A DNA stretch of 64,000 bases from Staphylococcus sp. IVB6240 (GTDB lineage Bacteria; Bacillota; Bacilli; Staphylococcales; Staphylococcaceae): NCBI RefSeq assembly GCF_025558425.1, contig NZ_CP094718.1, forward strand, positions 1,240,001-1,304,000. Reading direction: 5' to 3'. The notes under the pieces were generated by a model that ran no database searches, was not told the origin of the DNA, and worked only from the letters and a program-made list of their open reading frames with translations. The number at the start of each line of letters is the position of its first letter. The stretch's first letter is position 1. The translations under genes were made by a program, and so were the position numbers. Shown here piece by piece: positions 49,163-58,342 of this stretch.

Positions 49163-51052
49163 ATGAGCGATCGCTTTATTCTATTCAACGACGAACAACT
49201 TGACGCAATGAAAGTCATGATGTTACAAGACCTTGCACGGTTATTATTAAAAAATGAAGATACTCAAGTGAAAATTCATAAATTCCCTTATTATGATGCC
49301 ATTAATAATGAAGTCATTTGTAGTTCATTTTGGTCACATCGACCTGAAGAAATTGAACATACAGGCTTAAAAACGGATATTTTATTGGCAACTTATAGTT
49401 ATTTCAATATGTCTCCACAAATTGTTAATGAGGTCATTTTAAATGAAGAAGGGTTTCAACATCCAAAATTATACCGTCAATTATTTAAATTAATTGAAGA
49501 AATGCGTGTCTTAAACCTTATTATTAATGAACGTCCACGTACCGCTAAATTGATTAACGTACGTAGACAGATGCGTTTACAATATTGTGAGACTCAAATC
49601 AATTTCTATCAAACTAAAACGATGTATACGGATCTTTTCTTCTTAAATTTAGAACGCTCTTTCTTAACGGAAAACTTTTTTGAAGTACCGGACATTCATC
49701 CAGAAATCAATCCAGTATTGGAACGCATGTATCAATATTTGCCGGATTTCTTCAATATTCGTACAAGTGAAGAAGCCATGTATTTAACACAACGCATCAT
49801 GTTCCAAGTAGACGAGTGGCTTAAAGATGATATGTTGAATGAATATTATCATATTCCACGTCATGTATATAAAGCGCTGGATCATTTAACATTAGATGAT
49901 ATTAAGCGTATGGATGCGGCACAAACAGATGGTCAAACAGACGAAAAAGGTGACGTTGAAACAGAAGAAATTGAGTCTAAGTCTGCCGATTCTGATACAG
50001 CAGGTGGTGCCTACTTAGAGACAGAACTACATGAAGGTGAAAGTAGCGAAGCATTAAGCGACAATGACACCGCACGTGAAGGTGACAGTTCCGATGATAT
50101 GACAGATATGATATCAAAAAAAGGGAAAGGGTCTCAAGATACTTTAGAAAATGAAGAAGGCGGCTCACAAGGCCCATCATCTAGTCTGTTAGGTTTAACA
50201 GGTATTAATGCCAATGTACGTATCAAGTGGAATGTACCAACTATTTTACCACAATATACAGAGGCATATCGCCAAGTTCAAACAGATGTACAATATGAAA
50301 CAAAAGATTTAATTCATATTATCAAAAAGACGATAGACCGCGAATTCCAAGATATGCGAATGAACCTGACAAAAGGTCGCTTGCAGCGTAATCTCGTGAA
50401 TTGGTTTATAGATGATCAATATAAATTGTTTTATAAAAAAGCCGATCAAAGTCAGTCATTCGATGCAACTTTCACATTATTAATTGATGCATCTGCAAGT
50501 ATGCATGATAAAATGGATGAAACAATTAAAGGGGTTGTTCTATTCCACGAGACTTTAAAAGCATTGAATGTTCGTCATGAAATCCTTGCTTTTACTGAAG
50601 ATGCATTTGACTCAGATGAAGATGATCAACCAAACATCATTGATGAAATTATCAATTATCATCAATCTATTTATCAAGCTGAAGCACCACGTATTATGTC
50701 CTTGACGCCACAAGATGATAACCGAGACGGTGTCGCAATTCGTATTGCCAGTGAACGTCTTCTGACACGTTCGGAAAAACAAAAATTCCTTATTGTATTT
50801 TCTGATGGCGAACCTTCTGCATTTAATTATGCTCAAGATGGTATTTTAGATACCTACGAAGCCGTAGAAATGTCACGTAAATTAGGAATTGAAGTATTCA
50901 ATGTATTCCTCAGTCAAGAAACGATAACAGAAGCCATTGAACAAACTGTTCATAACATTTATGGACCTTATGCTATTTTTGTAGAAGGCGTTCAGCATTT
51001 ACCAAGTCAATTATCACCACTTTTAAAGAAATTATTGTTGAAGTCTTTTTAA
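49163..51052 (+). CDS. VWA-domain protein (CobT/NorD-like), partner of the MoxR ATPase
   Basis: This 629-residue protein has a helical N-terminal half, a Glu/Asp/Ser/Thr-rich linker (about residues 255-345) and a C-terminal von Willebrand A domain. The metal-binding MIDAS motif DASAS is in LLIDASASMHDKM, and FSDGEPSAFNY follows. The layout matches the NorD/CobT partners of MoxR ATPases. No nor, cob or other obvious client is adjacent. AGAGGGTGAT precedes ATG 49163. Confidence 0.88.
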   Translation: MSDRFILFNDEQLDAMKVMMLQDLARLLLKNEDTQVKIHKFPYYDAINNEVICSSFWSHRPEEIEHTGLKTDILLATYSYFNMSPQIVNEVILNEEGFQHPKLYRQLFKLIEEMRVLNLIINERPRTAKLINVRRQMRLQYCETQINFYQTKTMYTDLFFLNLERSFLTENFFEVPDIHPEINPVLERMYQYLPDFFNIRTSEEAMYLTQRIMFQVDEWLKDDMLNEYYHIPRHVYKALDHLTLDDIKRMDAAQTDGQTDEKGDVETEEIESKSADSDTAGGAYLETELHEGESSEALSDNDTAREGDSSDDMTDMISKKGKGSQDTLENEEGGSQGPSSSLLGLTGINANVRIKWNVPTILPQYTEAYRQVQTDVQYETKDLIHIIKKTIDREFQDMRMNLTKGRLQRNLVNWFIDDQYKLFYKKADQSQSFDATFTLLIDASASMHDKMDETIKGVVLFHETLKALNVRHEILAFTEDAFDSDEDDQPNIIDEIINYHQSIYQAEAPRIMSLTPQDDNRDGVAIRIASERLLTRSEKQKFLIVFSDGEPSAFNYAQDGILDTYEAVEMSRKLGIEVFNVFLSQETITEAIEQTVHNIYGPYAIFVEGVQHLPSQLSPLLKKLLLKSF

Positions 51053-51087
51053 AAATTGATGATATAAAATACGTATTTTATACAAAC

Positions 51088-51146
51088 AAAGGGATAAAAA
51101 CATATTTTGTGAGTAAAATTATCACGAAATAAGTTTTTATCCCTTT
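51088..51146. repeat. Long hairpin between the VWA gene and brnQ
   Basis: A 25-base stem (51088-51112 with 51122-51146) built on AAAGGGATAAAAAC has one mismatch and one wobble and a nine-base loop. No clean T run follows, so it may be a weak terminator or a mark for RNase III. Confidence 0.75.
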
Positions 51147-51263
51147 AAAACTTTATTGTATGTCAGAATACTTTTAAAATTTTCAGAAATCTTATAGACG
51201 AACAAAATTTATTGTGATAAAATGAGTCATAAATTTAAAAAGGAAGGTTTAGGAACAAGAAAA

Positions 51264-52610
51264 ATGAACAAGAACACTTTAGTCATTGGTTTTATGTTAT
51301 TTGCAATATTCTTTGGGGCTGGTAACTTAATTTTCCCGCCTAGCTTAGGTCTAGAAAGTGGACAATATTTCTGGCCATCTATAATAGCATTCGTTATTAC
51401 TGGTATCGGATTACCTTTACTCGGTGTAGTTGTAGGGGCACTTGATAAAGAAGGGTATATTGGGGCAATCAACAAGATTCATCCTGCATTCTCAGTGGTA
51501 TTCCTTGTTGTTATTTACTTAACAATCGGACCATTGTTCGCTATCCCACGTACAGCATCAACATCATTTGAGATGACAATTACACCAATCATCAATTCTA
51601 GTAGCCCACTTTGGTTATTCGTTTTCTCAGTAATTTACTTTATTGTAGTATTATACTTATGTTTTAATCCTGGTAAAATTGTAGACCGTATCGGTGCGAT
51701 TTTAACACCGCTTTTACTTATCACAATTCTTGCTATGATCGTTAAAGGTTTTATTGATTTTGGTGGCAACCCAAGTTCTTCAGCTGATCCAGAAGTATAT
51801 AAATCTAACATTTCAGGATTTACAAAAGGATTTACTGAAGGTTACTTAACAATGGATGCTATCGCAGCGATTGCATTCTCTATGATCGTTGTAAACGCAG
51901 TTAAAGCAACAGGTATCAGAACAGCTGATCAAATCTTCAAGCAAACTGCATTATCAGCAATTATTGCAACTGCAGCACTTGCTTTTATCTATATCTCATT
52001 AGGATTTATCGGTAATCACATGATCATTAGTGAAGAAACAATGAAACAATTAACAGAGAACAACCAAAATATTGGGGCGCATCTATTAATTACAATCGCA
52101 GCAACTGGTTATGGTGCATTTGGTAAATACTTATTAGGTATTATCGTAGCACTTGCATGTTTAACAACTGCATGTGGATTAGTTGTAGCAGTAAGTGAAT
52201 ACTTCCACAGTATTCTTCCTAAATTATCATACAAAACATATGTTATTATCTTTACTTTAATTAGTTTTGTATTATCAAACTTAGGATTAAACTCAGTGAT
52301 TCAATTATCAATCCCAGTATTGTTAATTATTTATCCAGTAGCGATTACAACTGTATTATTAATTTTAATTGCACGTTTTGTACCAACTCGTCGCATTACA
52401 CAACAAATTACAGTTGCTGTTGTTGCATTAGAATCTATTTTAAGTGTATTCAACACAAATGGCTGGATCAAAATGCCATTCATTGAAAGCTTACCATTCC
52501 ATGAATATTCACTTGAATGGTTCCCAATTGCAGTGATTACATTATTAATTGCATACGCTATTGGTGCTTTCGTGAAATCATCAAATATCATTGTCTATGA
52601 AAAAGAATAG
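51264..52610 (+). CDS. brnQ: Branched-chain amino acid:cation symporter BrnQ
   Basis: This 448-residue membrane protein has about twelve membrane segments and the LIVCS family features [30 protein letters not shown] and [18 protein letters not shown]. It imports Leu, Ile and Val using the sodium or proton gradient. It corresponds by position to the BrnQ3 gene of S. aureus. I use ATG 51264 ([10 protein letters not shown]), with AGGA 9 bases upstream, over the ATG at 51222 that would add an unconserved polar extension. A terminator follows. Confidence 0.93.
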   Translation: MNKNTLVIGFMLFAIFFGAGNLIFPPSLGLESGQYFWPSIIAFVITGIGLPLLGVVVGALDKEGYIGAINKIHPAFSVVFLVVIYLTIGPLFAIPRTASTSFEMTITPIINSSSPLWLFVFSVIYFIVVLYLCFNPGKIVDRIGAILTPLLLITILAMIVKGFIDFGGNPSSSADPEVYKSNISGFTKGFTEGYLTMDAIAAIAFSMIVVNAVKATGIRTADQIFKQTALSAIIATAALAFIYISLGFIGNHMIISEETMKQLTENNQNIGAHLLITIAATGYGAFGKYLLGIIVALACLTTACGLVVAVSEYFHSILPKLSYKTYVIIFTLISFVLSNLGLNSVIQLSIPVLLIIYPVAITTVLLILIARFVPTRRITQQITVAVVALESILSVFNTNGWIKMPFIESLPFHEYSLEWFPIAVITLLIAYAIGAFVKSSNIIVYEKE

Positions 52611-52617
52611 CTAACAG

Positions 52618-52656
52618 AAAAGGCCTTGCCATCGATATGATGTGCAGGGCCTTTTA
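52618..52656. terminator. Bidirectional terminator between brnQ and telA
   Basis: AAAAGGCC at 52618-52625 pairs with GGCCTTTT at 52648-52655 with a further GC pair inside. The genes on both sides converge on it. Confidence 0.8.
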
Positions 52657-52668
52657 CTTTGTTTGATA

Positions 52669-53850
52669 TTATTTAAAGTCATTACGTTGATCTTGAGCTG
52701 TAACCAAACGTGATCGTAAATCTTGCTCTAACTGTTTTAAGTCTTTCTCAGCTTGTTGACGTTTTTGACGTCCATCTGCTTGAATTTGTAGTGTTTCTTC
52801 AATTGTTTGAATAATGTTGTCTTGTGTTGTTTTTAATGTTTCAATATCAACAATGCCACGTTCATTTTCTTCAGCTGTAATTCGCGCATTTTGACGCAAC
52901 ATTTCAGAGTTTCGGATGAGGATTTCATTGGTTGTATCCGTCACTTGTTTTTGTGCAGTGACTGCTTTATTTTGTCTGTTTAACGTTAGGGCAATTGCCA
53001 TTTGATTTTTCCATAATGGAATACTCGTTAAAATTGAACTTTGAATTTTTTCAGCTAAAGCTTGGTTAATGTTTTGAATCATTCGGATTTGTGGTGCTGA
53101 TTGCAAGGTGATTTGACGTGATAATTGAAGATCATAGATGCGTTTTTCTAATCGATCAACAAATTGCTCCATATCCGCCACATCTTGTACAGCCATTTGA
53201 TTGTCTGATGTTCGTGCCGTTTCTCGTAATTGAGGCAGTACATTTTGCGTTAAATCTTCTTTTTTACTTTCTGCCGCTGCGATATAAAGATTTAATACAT
53301 CATAATAATCCTTATTTTGCTGATACAAATCGTCAAGTAATCCCACATCTTTAATCAATTCAGACTTATTTTTATCGAGTTCAACGGAGATACGATCAAC
53401 CTGTGCACTGACAGACTGCATACGTGAGAATACTTGTTGAAGAGATGATTTAGATCTTCTAAAAACTTTCTTTAAAAGATTATCATTCTTTTGCGATAAT
53501 TCTTCTGGATCTACTTCTCTCAATTTTTTCATTAAGCTTTCTAGTGTATCACCAATAGGGCCAATATCTTTTGACTGAATATTATTTAGCATTTGATGCG
53601 AAAAACTTGAAAGATGTGATTGTGCATTTGAACCGAACTGCATTAAACTATTATTATTTAATGGTTCAATTTCCTTTGCCAACATCTCAATTTTTTGTTT
53701 GTCTTGCTCTGAAAATTGAGGTTTTGTCACTTCAACATTTTCATTTTCTGAAGGCATCATTTCTTGACTAACAGGTCCTTGCTCAAATGAATTAAAATAT
53801 TGGTCTAAAGGATGACCTGTCGTCGTTTGTGTCTTATTGTTTTGTTCCAT
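52669..53850 (-). CDS. telA: TelA/KlaA-like toxic anion resistance protein
   Basis: The 393-residue soluble, mostly coiled-coil protein belongs to the TelA family (YceH in Bacillus). It shows LLKKVFRRSKSSLQQVFSRMQSV-type helices, YYDVLNLYIAAAE and NQALAEKIQSSILTSIPLWKNQMA near the C-terminal third. Reported roles are in tellurite, nisin and beta-lactam tolerance; its mechanism is unclear. ATG 53850 is chosen, with AGGAG 7 bases upstream. It overlaps xpaC by 17 bases and is the last gene of acyP-xpaC-telA. Confidence 0.9.
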   Translation of the reverse strand: MEQNNKTQTTTGHPLDQYFNSFEQGPVSQEMMPSENENVEVTKPQFSEQDKQKIEMLAKEIEPLNNNSLMQFGSNAQSHLSSFSHQMLNNIQSKDIGPIGDTLESLMKKLREVDPEELSQKNDNLLKKVFRRSKSSLQQVFSRMQSVSAQVDRISVELDKNKSELIKDVGLLDDLYQQNKDYYDVLNLYIAAAESKKEDLTQNVLPQLRETARTSDNQMAVQDVADMEQFVDRLEKRIYDLQLSRQITLQSAPQIRMIQNINQALAEKIQSSILTSIPLWKNQMAIALTLNRQNKAVTAQKQVTDTTNEILIRNSEMLRQNARITAEENERGIVDIETLKTTQDNIIQTIEETLQIQADGRQKRQQAEKDLKQLEQDLRSRLVTAQDQRNDFK

Positions 53851-54481
53851 TAGCATGCTCCTGCTCTTTTTCATTTAAATATAGTTTTGATAGTCTCATC
53901 TCTGTGTCTAATTGATTATAATGACGTTCATTCAGACGTTTAAGATCTGCAATTAATGTACGCTTGATTTCCTCTAATGTGATGCGTGTCTGATGTAAGG
54001 CTTGTTGATCAGCAGCTGATTTCATCGGCATTTTAGCCAAGTGTGTATAACTTTCTACTAAATTCAATGCATGATCAATATGCGAATAATAGAAACTTTC
54101 AATCTGATAAAATTGGTTTGGTTTTTCTCGCACGATTTGATTAATCGTACGGGTCAATCGATAAATATCATTGACTAATTTGAAGTCTTGAATAGATCGA
54201 ACTTTTATAAAAGCTTTGAAAATACGTTTAATTTTACTTTGTGCCGCATTTATTTGATGATGAATATAGCGGTAGTCTTTACGTGATAAACCTAATTCGT
54301 TTAAATAATTTTTAGACGTTAATCGCTGAGTGGGAACATATCCTAAGACAAATCCTCCTCCACCTATTAATACATCAAATATCATTTGTATATCCAACGC
54401 AAATAAACTTGCGAAGAATGATATTGTCGCAACAGGAATTCCGACAACAACACCGAATATGCGCGATAAATTATATCTCAT
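53834..54481 (-). CDS. xpaC: XpaC-like membrane-associated protein
   Basis: The 215-residue protein has two adjacent N-terminal membrane segments (about residues 8-30 and 33-52, the second glycine-rich), then a helical cytoplasmic domain. It matches the XpaC family, named for hydrolysis of a chromogenic phosphate, though no phosphatase motif can be seen. xpaC and telA are paired in many Firmicutes, which suggests a shared complex. It follows acyP by 14 bases. Confidence 0.85.
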   Translation of the reverse strand: MRYNLSRIFGVVVGIPVATISFFASLFALDIQMIFDVLIGGGGFVLGYVPTQRLTSKNYLNELGLSRKDYRYIHHQINAAQSKIKRIFKAFIKVRSIQDFKLVNDIYRLTRTINQIVREKPNQFYQIESFYYSHIDHALNLVESYTHLAKMPMKSAADQQALHQTRITLEEIKRTLIADLKRLNERHYNQLDTEMRLSKLYLNEKEQEHANGTKQ

Positions 54482-54495
54482 CGTGATAACTTCCT

Positions 54496-54768
54496 TTATC
54501 CTAATACTTTAAATTTTTCTTCGTGTGGTACAATATTTAGTTCTTCAATTTGATGTTTTTTCACAGATGAAGCAGGGGAGGCACCATTGATAACTGCTTG
54601 CACAAACATCTCAATTTGGTTATCTTCACCTTGCGCAATCACTTCAACAAAATCATTCACATTTTGAACTGATCCAGTCACATGATATTTCAAAGCAAGA
54701 CGTTCAGTAAAATAACGAAAGCCAACACCTTGTACACGACCATGAACATTAATTAAGTAACGTTTCAT
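54496..54768 (-). CDS. acyP: Acylphosphatase
   Basis: The 90-residue enzyme hydrolyses acyl phosphates. The signature VHGRVQGVGFRYF, which has the catalytic arginine, occurs at residues 8-20. The catalytic asparagine is in GSVQNVNDFVEV. The length is normal. AGAGGTGAT precedes ATG 54768. It is the first gene of the minus-strand acyP-xpaC-telA group. Confidence 0.95.
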   Translation of the reverse strand: MKRYLINVHGRVQGVGFRYFTERLALKYHVTGSVQNVNDFVEVIAQGEDNQIEMFVQAVINGASPASSVKKHQIEELNIVPHEEKFKVLG

Positions 54769-55072
54769 TTTGTATCACCTCTTACTATAAGTATACGGAT
54801 TTTTGATATAAAACACTAATATTTAAGAATATCACACCGGTTTTTGTACAATTATTTTTATTAAATATCGTTTTCAAACAAAACCACCATACTTCTCAAA
54901 ATAGGCAAATATCAGAAGTTATACTTCTTTTTTAAATAAAGGGATTGTAAGTTCAAAAACTTGATTTTTACTGCTAAAAGTCTTAACTTGTTGAGTAGGT
55001 TAGAAAAAAGACTTTTCGCATTACTAACACATAACGATTTAAAACGTCAGTACTAATTGGGAGGACATTTTC
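54769..55072. other. Divergent intergenic region (acyP / DUF1033)
   Basis: No gene is visible in these 304 bases. TATACT near 54790 on the minus strand could be the acyP -10. A small stem AGAAGT/ACTTCT (54914-54928) followed by six T bases looks like a short plus-strand terminator without an obvious gene before it. AAAAGTCTT and AAGACTTTT near 54976-55016 form another hairpin. Confidence 0.4.
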
Positions 55073-55381
55073 ATGTGGGAACTCATTAAAATTCGTGCAG
55101 ACTACGAAGGTTGGTGGCTTTTTGATGACTGGCCAGAACACATCGTTGAAACACAAACATTTTCAAACGATGCCGCTTTTTTTAAAGCGTACGAGTCAAC
55201 AATAAAAAAAGCGAAAGAACATTATTGTAATCATTTGGTAGGAAAGCATAATATCTACGCTTTTTATAACAATTGTGATATACAATACTGTGAAGACTGT
55301 GAAGAAGATCTTCAAATTTTTTACAGTTTTATTGTGAGAAAAAATAAAGAAATTTATTTAAATATGCCATTAATAAATTGA
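55073..55381 (+). CDS. DUF1033 family protein (MsaA position)
   Basis: This 102-residue protein fits DUF1033: RADYEGWWLFDDWPEHI at the start and CDIQYCEDCEEDLQIFYSFI near the end. The CEDC pair could bind metal. The function is unknown. In S. aureus the gene just before cspA is part of the msaABCR locus (msaA), which affects SarA and biofilm; that link is by position and recall only. GGGAGGACA precedes ATG 55073. Confidence 0.75.
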   Translation: MWELIKIRADYEGWWLFDDWPEHIVETQTFSNDAAFFKAYESTIKKAKEHYCNHLVGKHNIYAFYNNCDIQYCEDCEEDLQIFYSFIVRKNKEIYLNMPLIN

Positions 55382-55547
55382 ATATAAAATTTTAATTTCT
55401 GTATTGCAAATGATACCGCCTTACTTTATAATAGAATGTAAGCAATTGCATTATTCCATATTGCAAAAAATATTGATGATAATGGAGTATTTTTTGTAAT
55501 ATGCGAATAGCGCATATTGAATTTTAGTCTTGGAGGTTTCACATATT
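55382..55547 (+). promoter_or_regulatory. cspA leader with two alternative hairpins
   Basis: CATATTGCAAAAAATA (55457-55472) pairs with TATTTTTTGTAATATG (55488-55503): 16 pairs, one wobble. AATATGCG (55498-55505) pairs with CGCATATT (55511-55518). The two stems share 55498-55503 and cannot coexist. From recall, the S. aureus cspA leader forms a long hairpin cut by RNase III. Confidence 0.65.
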
Positions 55548-55748
55548 ATGAAACAAGGTACAGTTAAATGGTTTAACGCTGAAAAAGGTTTTGGTTTTAT
55601 CGAAGTTGAAGGAGAAAACGACGTATTCGTACACTTCTCAGCTATCAACCAAGAAGGTTACAAATCATTAGAAGAAGGTCAAGCAGTTGAATTTGAAGTA
55701 GTTGAAGGCGACCGCGGCCCACAAGCTGCAAACGTTGTTAAACTATAA
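55548..55748 (+). CDS. cspA: Cold shock protein CspA
   Basis: The 66-residue single OB-fold RNA chaperone has both nucleic-acid-binding motifs, GFGFIEV and VFVHFSAI. It is nearly identical to staphylococcal CspA (MsaB), a regulator of capsule and stress genes. TTGGAGGTTT precedes ATG 55548. Codon usage is highly biased, fitting a very abundant protein. It has a long structured leader and a clean terminator. Confidence 0.97.
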   Translation: MKQGTVKWFNAEKGFGFIEVEGENDVFVHFSAINQEGYKSLEEGQAVEFEVVEGDRGPQAANVVKL

Positions 55749-55773
55749 TAAATAGATGCAATGTTGACTTAAC

Positions 55774-55808
55774 AAAAAGACGAGCACATCCCATGTGTTC
55801 GTCTTTTT
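55774..55808 (+). terminator. cspA terminator
   Basis: AAAAAGACGA and TCGTCTTTTT form the outer stem, with CACAT/ATGTG inside. Confidence 0.92.
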
Positions 55809-55962
55809 GCATTTATTGAATGATTGAAACAGTAGCAACAAAGTATATTCGAGTCCCTAAAAGAGATAGAAGACGCTATTTAAATATAGAAAATTTTGAT
55901 ACACCCTCATTAAATATTCCTCCTTTGACGCAATAAATACTCCAAGTTTGTTTGAATACAAT

Positions 55963-55995
55963 AAAAAAATGAGACAGCATCTGCCATCTCATCCT
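55963..55995 (-). terminator. lysA terminator
   Basis: On the minus strand, GATGAGA is followed by an inner GC stem, then TCTCAT and a T run. Confidence 0.8.
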
Positions 55996-56005
55996 CTTAA
56001 TTCTA

Positions 56006-57271
56006 TTATTTCACATCATTAATAATCAATTGACGTAATGATTGACGCTTAATCACTTCTCGTGCTTTACCATTAGCGACAAAGAATACAGCTGGTTTTT
56101 GAATTTGGTTATAGTTAGAAGCCATACTATAATGATACGCTCCCGTTGATAATACAGCCAAATAGTCACCACGAGACACACTTGAAGGAAGTGCCGCTTC
56201 ATGGATTAAAATATCACCAGATTCACATAATTTCCCAGCCAGTGTGACGACTTGGTCAGCCACTTCATTACGATTAACAAGCATCACTTTATATTTAGCA
56301 TCATACAGTGCTGTACGAATATGATCACTCATCCCACCATCAATAGAAATATACTTATTCACTGTAGGAATCTCTTTAATCGTACCGACTTCGTATAGTG
56401 TAACACCTGCTTCAGCCACAATAGAACGTCCTGGCTCAATACTTAATGTTGGAATAGGGTAGTTAAGTTCTCGGCACTTCTGCTTTACTGCCTGAACAAT
56501 TTCTGTAATCCCATGTTCAATATCGAATGATTGATCACCTTCAACATATTCCACACTAAAACCACCGCCTAAATTCAGTAACTCAATCTCTAATGCATGT
56601 TTGTCCAACCATTCTAACACCATTTTAGCTGTTTCAATAATGCCTGTTGTTTCTTCAATTTGTGATCCAATATGGAAGTGAATCCCTTTTAAGTTTAAAT
56701 GATGACTTTGTTGGATCATTTCAACAGCTTGTTCAGCCAGACCATGTTTTAATGATAAGCCAAACTTACTTTTTTCTTGGCCTGTTTGGATAAATTCATG
56801 TGTATGTGCCTCAACACCAGGGTTTACACGAATAAGCACATCTACAGAATCAGTCGCATACTCATCTAATACTGCAATTTCGTCTAATGCATCAACGACA
56901 AAATAACCAATACCTTGAGAGAGTGCATATTGAATCTCTTGTTTCGTTTTATTGTTACCATGGAAATGAATACGTTTAGGATCATAACCGGCTTCAATCG
57001 CTGTATAAAGTTCTCCTTCAGACACAACGTCTAAATCAAAATCTTCTTCTTCAACAAGTTTAATCATTTGAATGCATGTAAATGCTTTTGACGCGTAAGA
57101 TAATACATAGCCAATATCATTTTGTTGAAATGCTTTATGATAGCGTCTCATTTGTTCGCGAATTTGATTTTCATCATAAACAATCGTTGGTGTCCCATAA
57201 CTTTGGGCAATTGTTTTTAAGCTTGTACCATCGATTGTAAGCTCTCCAGATTTATTATAAGTAACTGTCAT
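56006..57271 (-). CDS. lysA: Diaminopimelate decarboxylase
   Basis: This 421-residue fold III PLP enzyme makes L-lysine from meso-diaminopimelate, the last step of the pathway. The PLP lysine is in SYASKAFTC; HFHIGSQI, NLGGGFSVEY, SIEPGRSIV and the active-site cysteine in LCESGDIL are present. AAAGGAG is 8 bases before ATG 57271. There is no gap to alr, which stops at 57272. It is the last gene of the operon. Confidence 0.96.
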   Translation of the reverse strand: MTVTYNKSGELTIDGTSLKTIAQSYGTPTIVYDENQIREQMRRYHKAFQQNDIGYVLSYASKAFTCIQMIKLVEEEDFDLDVVSEGELYTAIEAGYDPKRIHFHGNNKTKQEIQYALSQGIGYFVVDALDEIAVLDEYATDSVDVLIRVNPGVEAHTHEFIQTGQEKSKFGLSLKHGLAEQAVEMIQQSHHLNLKGIHFHIGSQIEETTGIIETAKMVLEWLDKHALEIELLNLGGGFSVEYVEGDQSFDIEHGITEIVQAVKQKCRELNYPIPTLSIEPGRSIVAEAGVTLYEVGTIKEIPTVNKYISIDGGMSDHIRTALYDAKYKVMLVNRNEVADQVVTLAGKLCESGDILIHEAALPSSVSRGDYLAVLSTGAYHYSMASNYNQIQKPAVFFVANGKAREVIKRQSLRQLIINDVK

Positions 57272-58342
57272 TTATTGATACTCCTTTGTTAAAGAATCTA
57301 GGTTTAATGCACTTAATTGTTCAGAATTTGCACCAACCCCTTTAAATGTATAATCATCTATTCTTAAATCTTCATTGTAAAGTGTCACAATATCTTGTGC
57401 TTTAACATCATCATCTACCTCAACAAACATATGACTCATCATCAGCGCTCGAATAGGGTAACGTTTCCCATTTATTAATACATCATGTTGTGCGCGTGTA
57501 CGTAACACACCATCTCCATAACCAATATCAACCACTGCAAGTCTCGTATTGTCTTTCTCGGCTGTGTACGCAAAACTATAGCCACAATGTTGACCAGCTT
57601 GAACTGTTCTGACTTGTAGCACATTTGCTTGAACAGTAAGCGCCTGTAATATAGACGTTCTAGAAAGTGAAGAATAGGGACGTGACCCATATAATGCAAT
57701 CCCTACACGTGCATGGGTATGATGTGGAAATATTTGTCCTTCACGAATAAAGCTCGCACTGTTCTGTGCATGAATCATATCGAACTGATAACCTTGTTTT
57801 AAAAGTGTATCTACCACTCCAATCCATGCATCACGTTCTTCTTCATAATCAACCACATCAAATTCATCTGCATAGCCAAAGTGTGTCCACAGACCTGTTA
57901 TAGTCATTTTTGGTTGTGTATTTGTATGATGGTGCTCAAGTACTTCTAATATTTCATCAAGTGTTTTAAATCCAGAACGATGTAATAAATTTTCATATTC
58001 TAAATGTACCTTTACACCTGCTAGTGCTTCTTTATTTTCATAATAAAAACTTAAAGAAGGAAGTGTCATATGAATATCATGCATTCGTACTATTTCAAAT
58101 TCATATGATGCATTCATTAAAAATATTGTCGCAGTAGGGGCGAGTTCTCGAATTTTTACAGCTTCTTTTAAAGATGTTGTGCTAAAACAACGAATACCTG
58201 ACTTCCAAAATTGTTCAACCGCAAATGTTAACCCATAATTATATGCGTTATTTTTGACAACAGCCATTAATGGTTGACCATTTTTCACTTGCTGAACATT
58301 TTTTTGAAAGATTTCACTATCTACTTGCCAAAGGGCTGTCAT
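57272..58342 (-). CDS. alr: Alanine racemase family protein (Alr2)
   Basis: This 356-residue protein has the PLP lysine in [11 protein letters not shown], where most alanine racemases have [29 protein letters not shown]-like [10 protein letters not shown] and [10 protein letters not shown] with the catalytic tyrosine are present. In S. aureus the second racemase gene, alr2, lies here in the dap operon, between the deacetylase and lysA. It would supply D-alanine, but activity as a racemase of this divergent paralogue is inferred. It overlaps the preceding gene by ATGA. Confidence 0.88.
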   Translation of the reverse strand: MTALWQVDSEIFQKNVQQVKNGQPLMAVVKNNAYNYGLTFAVEQFWKSGIRCFSTTSLKEAVKIRELAPTATIFLMNASYEFEIVRMHDIHMTLPSLSFYYENKEALAGVKVHLEYENLLHRSGFKTLDEILEVLEHHHTNTQPKMTITGLWTHFGYADEFDVVDYEEERDAWIGVVDTLLKQGYQFDMIHAQNSASFIREGQIFPHHTHARVGIALYGSRPYSSLSRTSILQALTVQANVLQVRTVQAGQHCGYSFAYTAEKDNTRLAVVDIGYGDGVLRTRAQHDVLINGKRYPIRALMMSHMFVEVDDDVKAQDIVTLYNEDLRIDDYTFKGVGANSEQLSALNLDSLTKEYQ

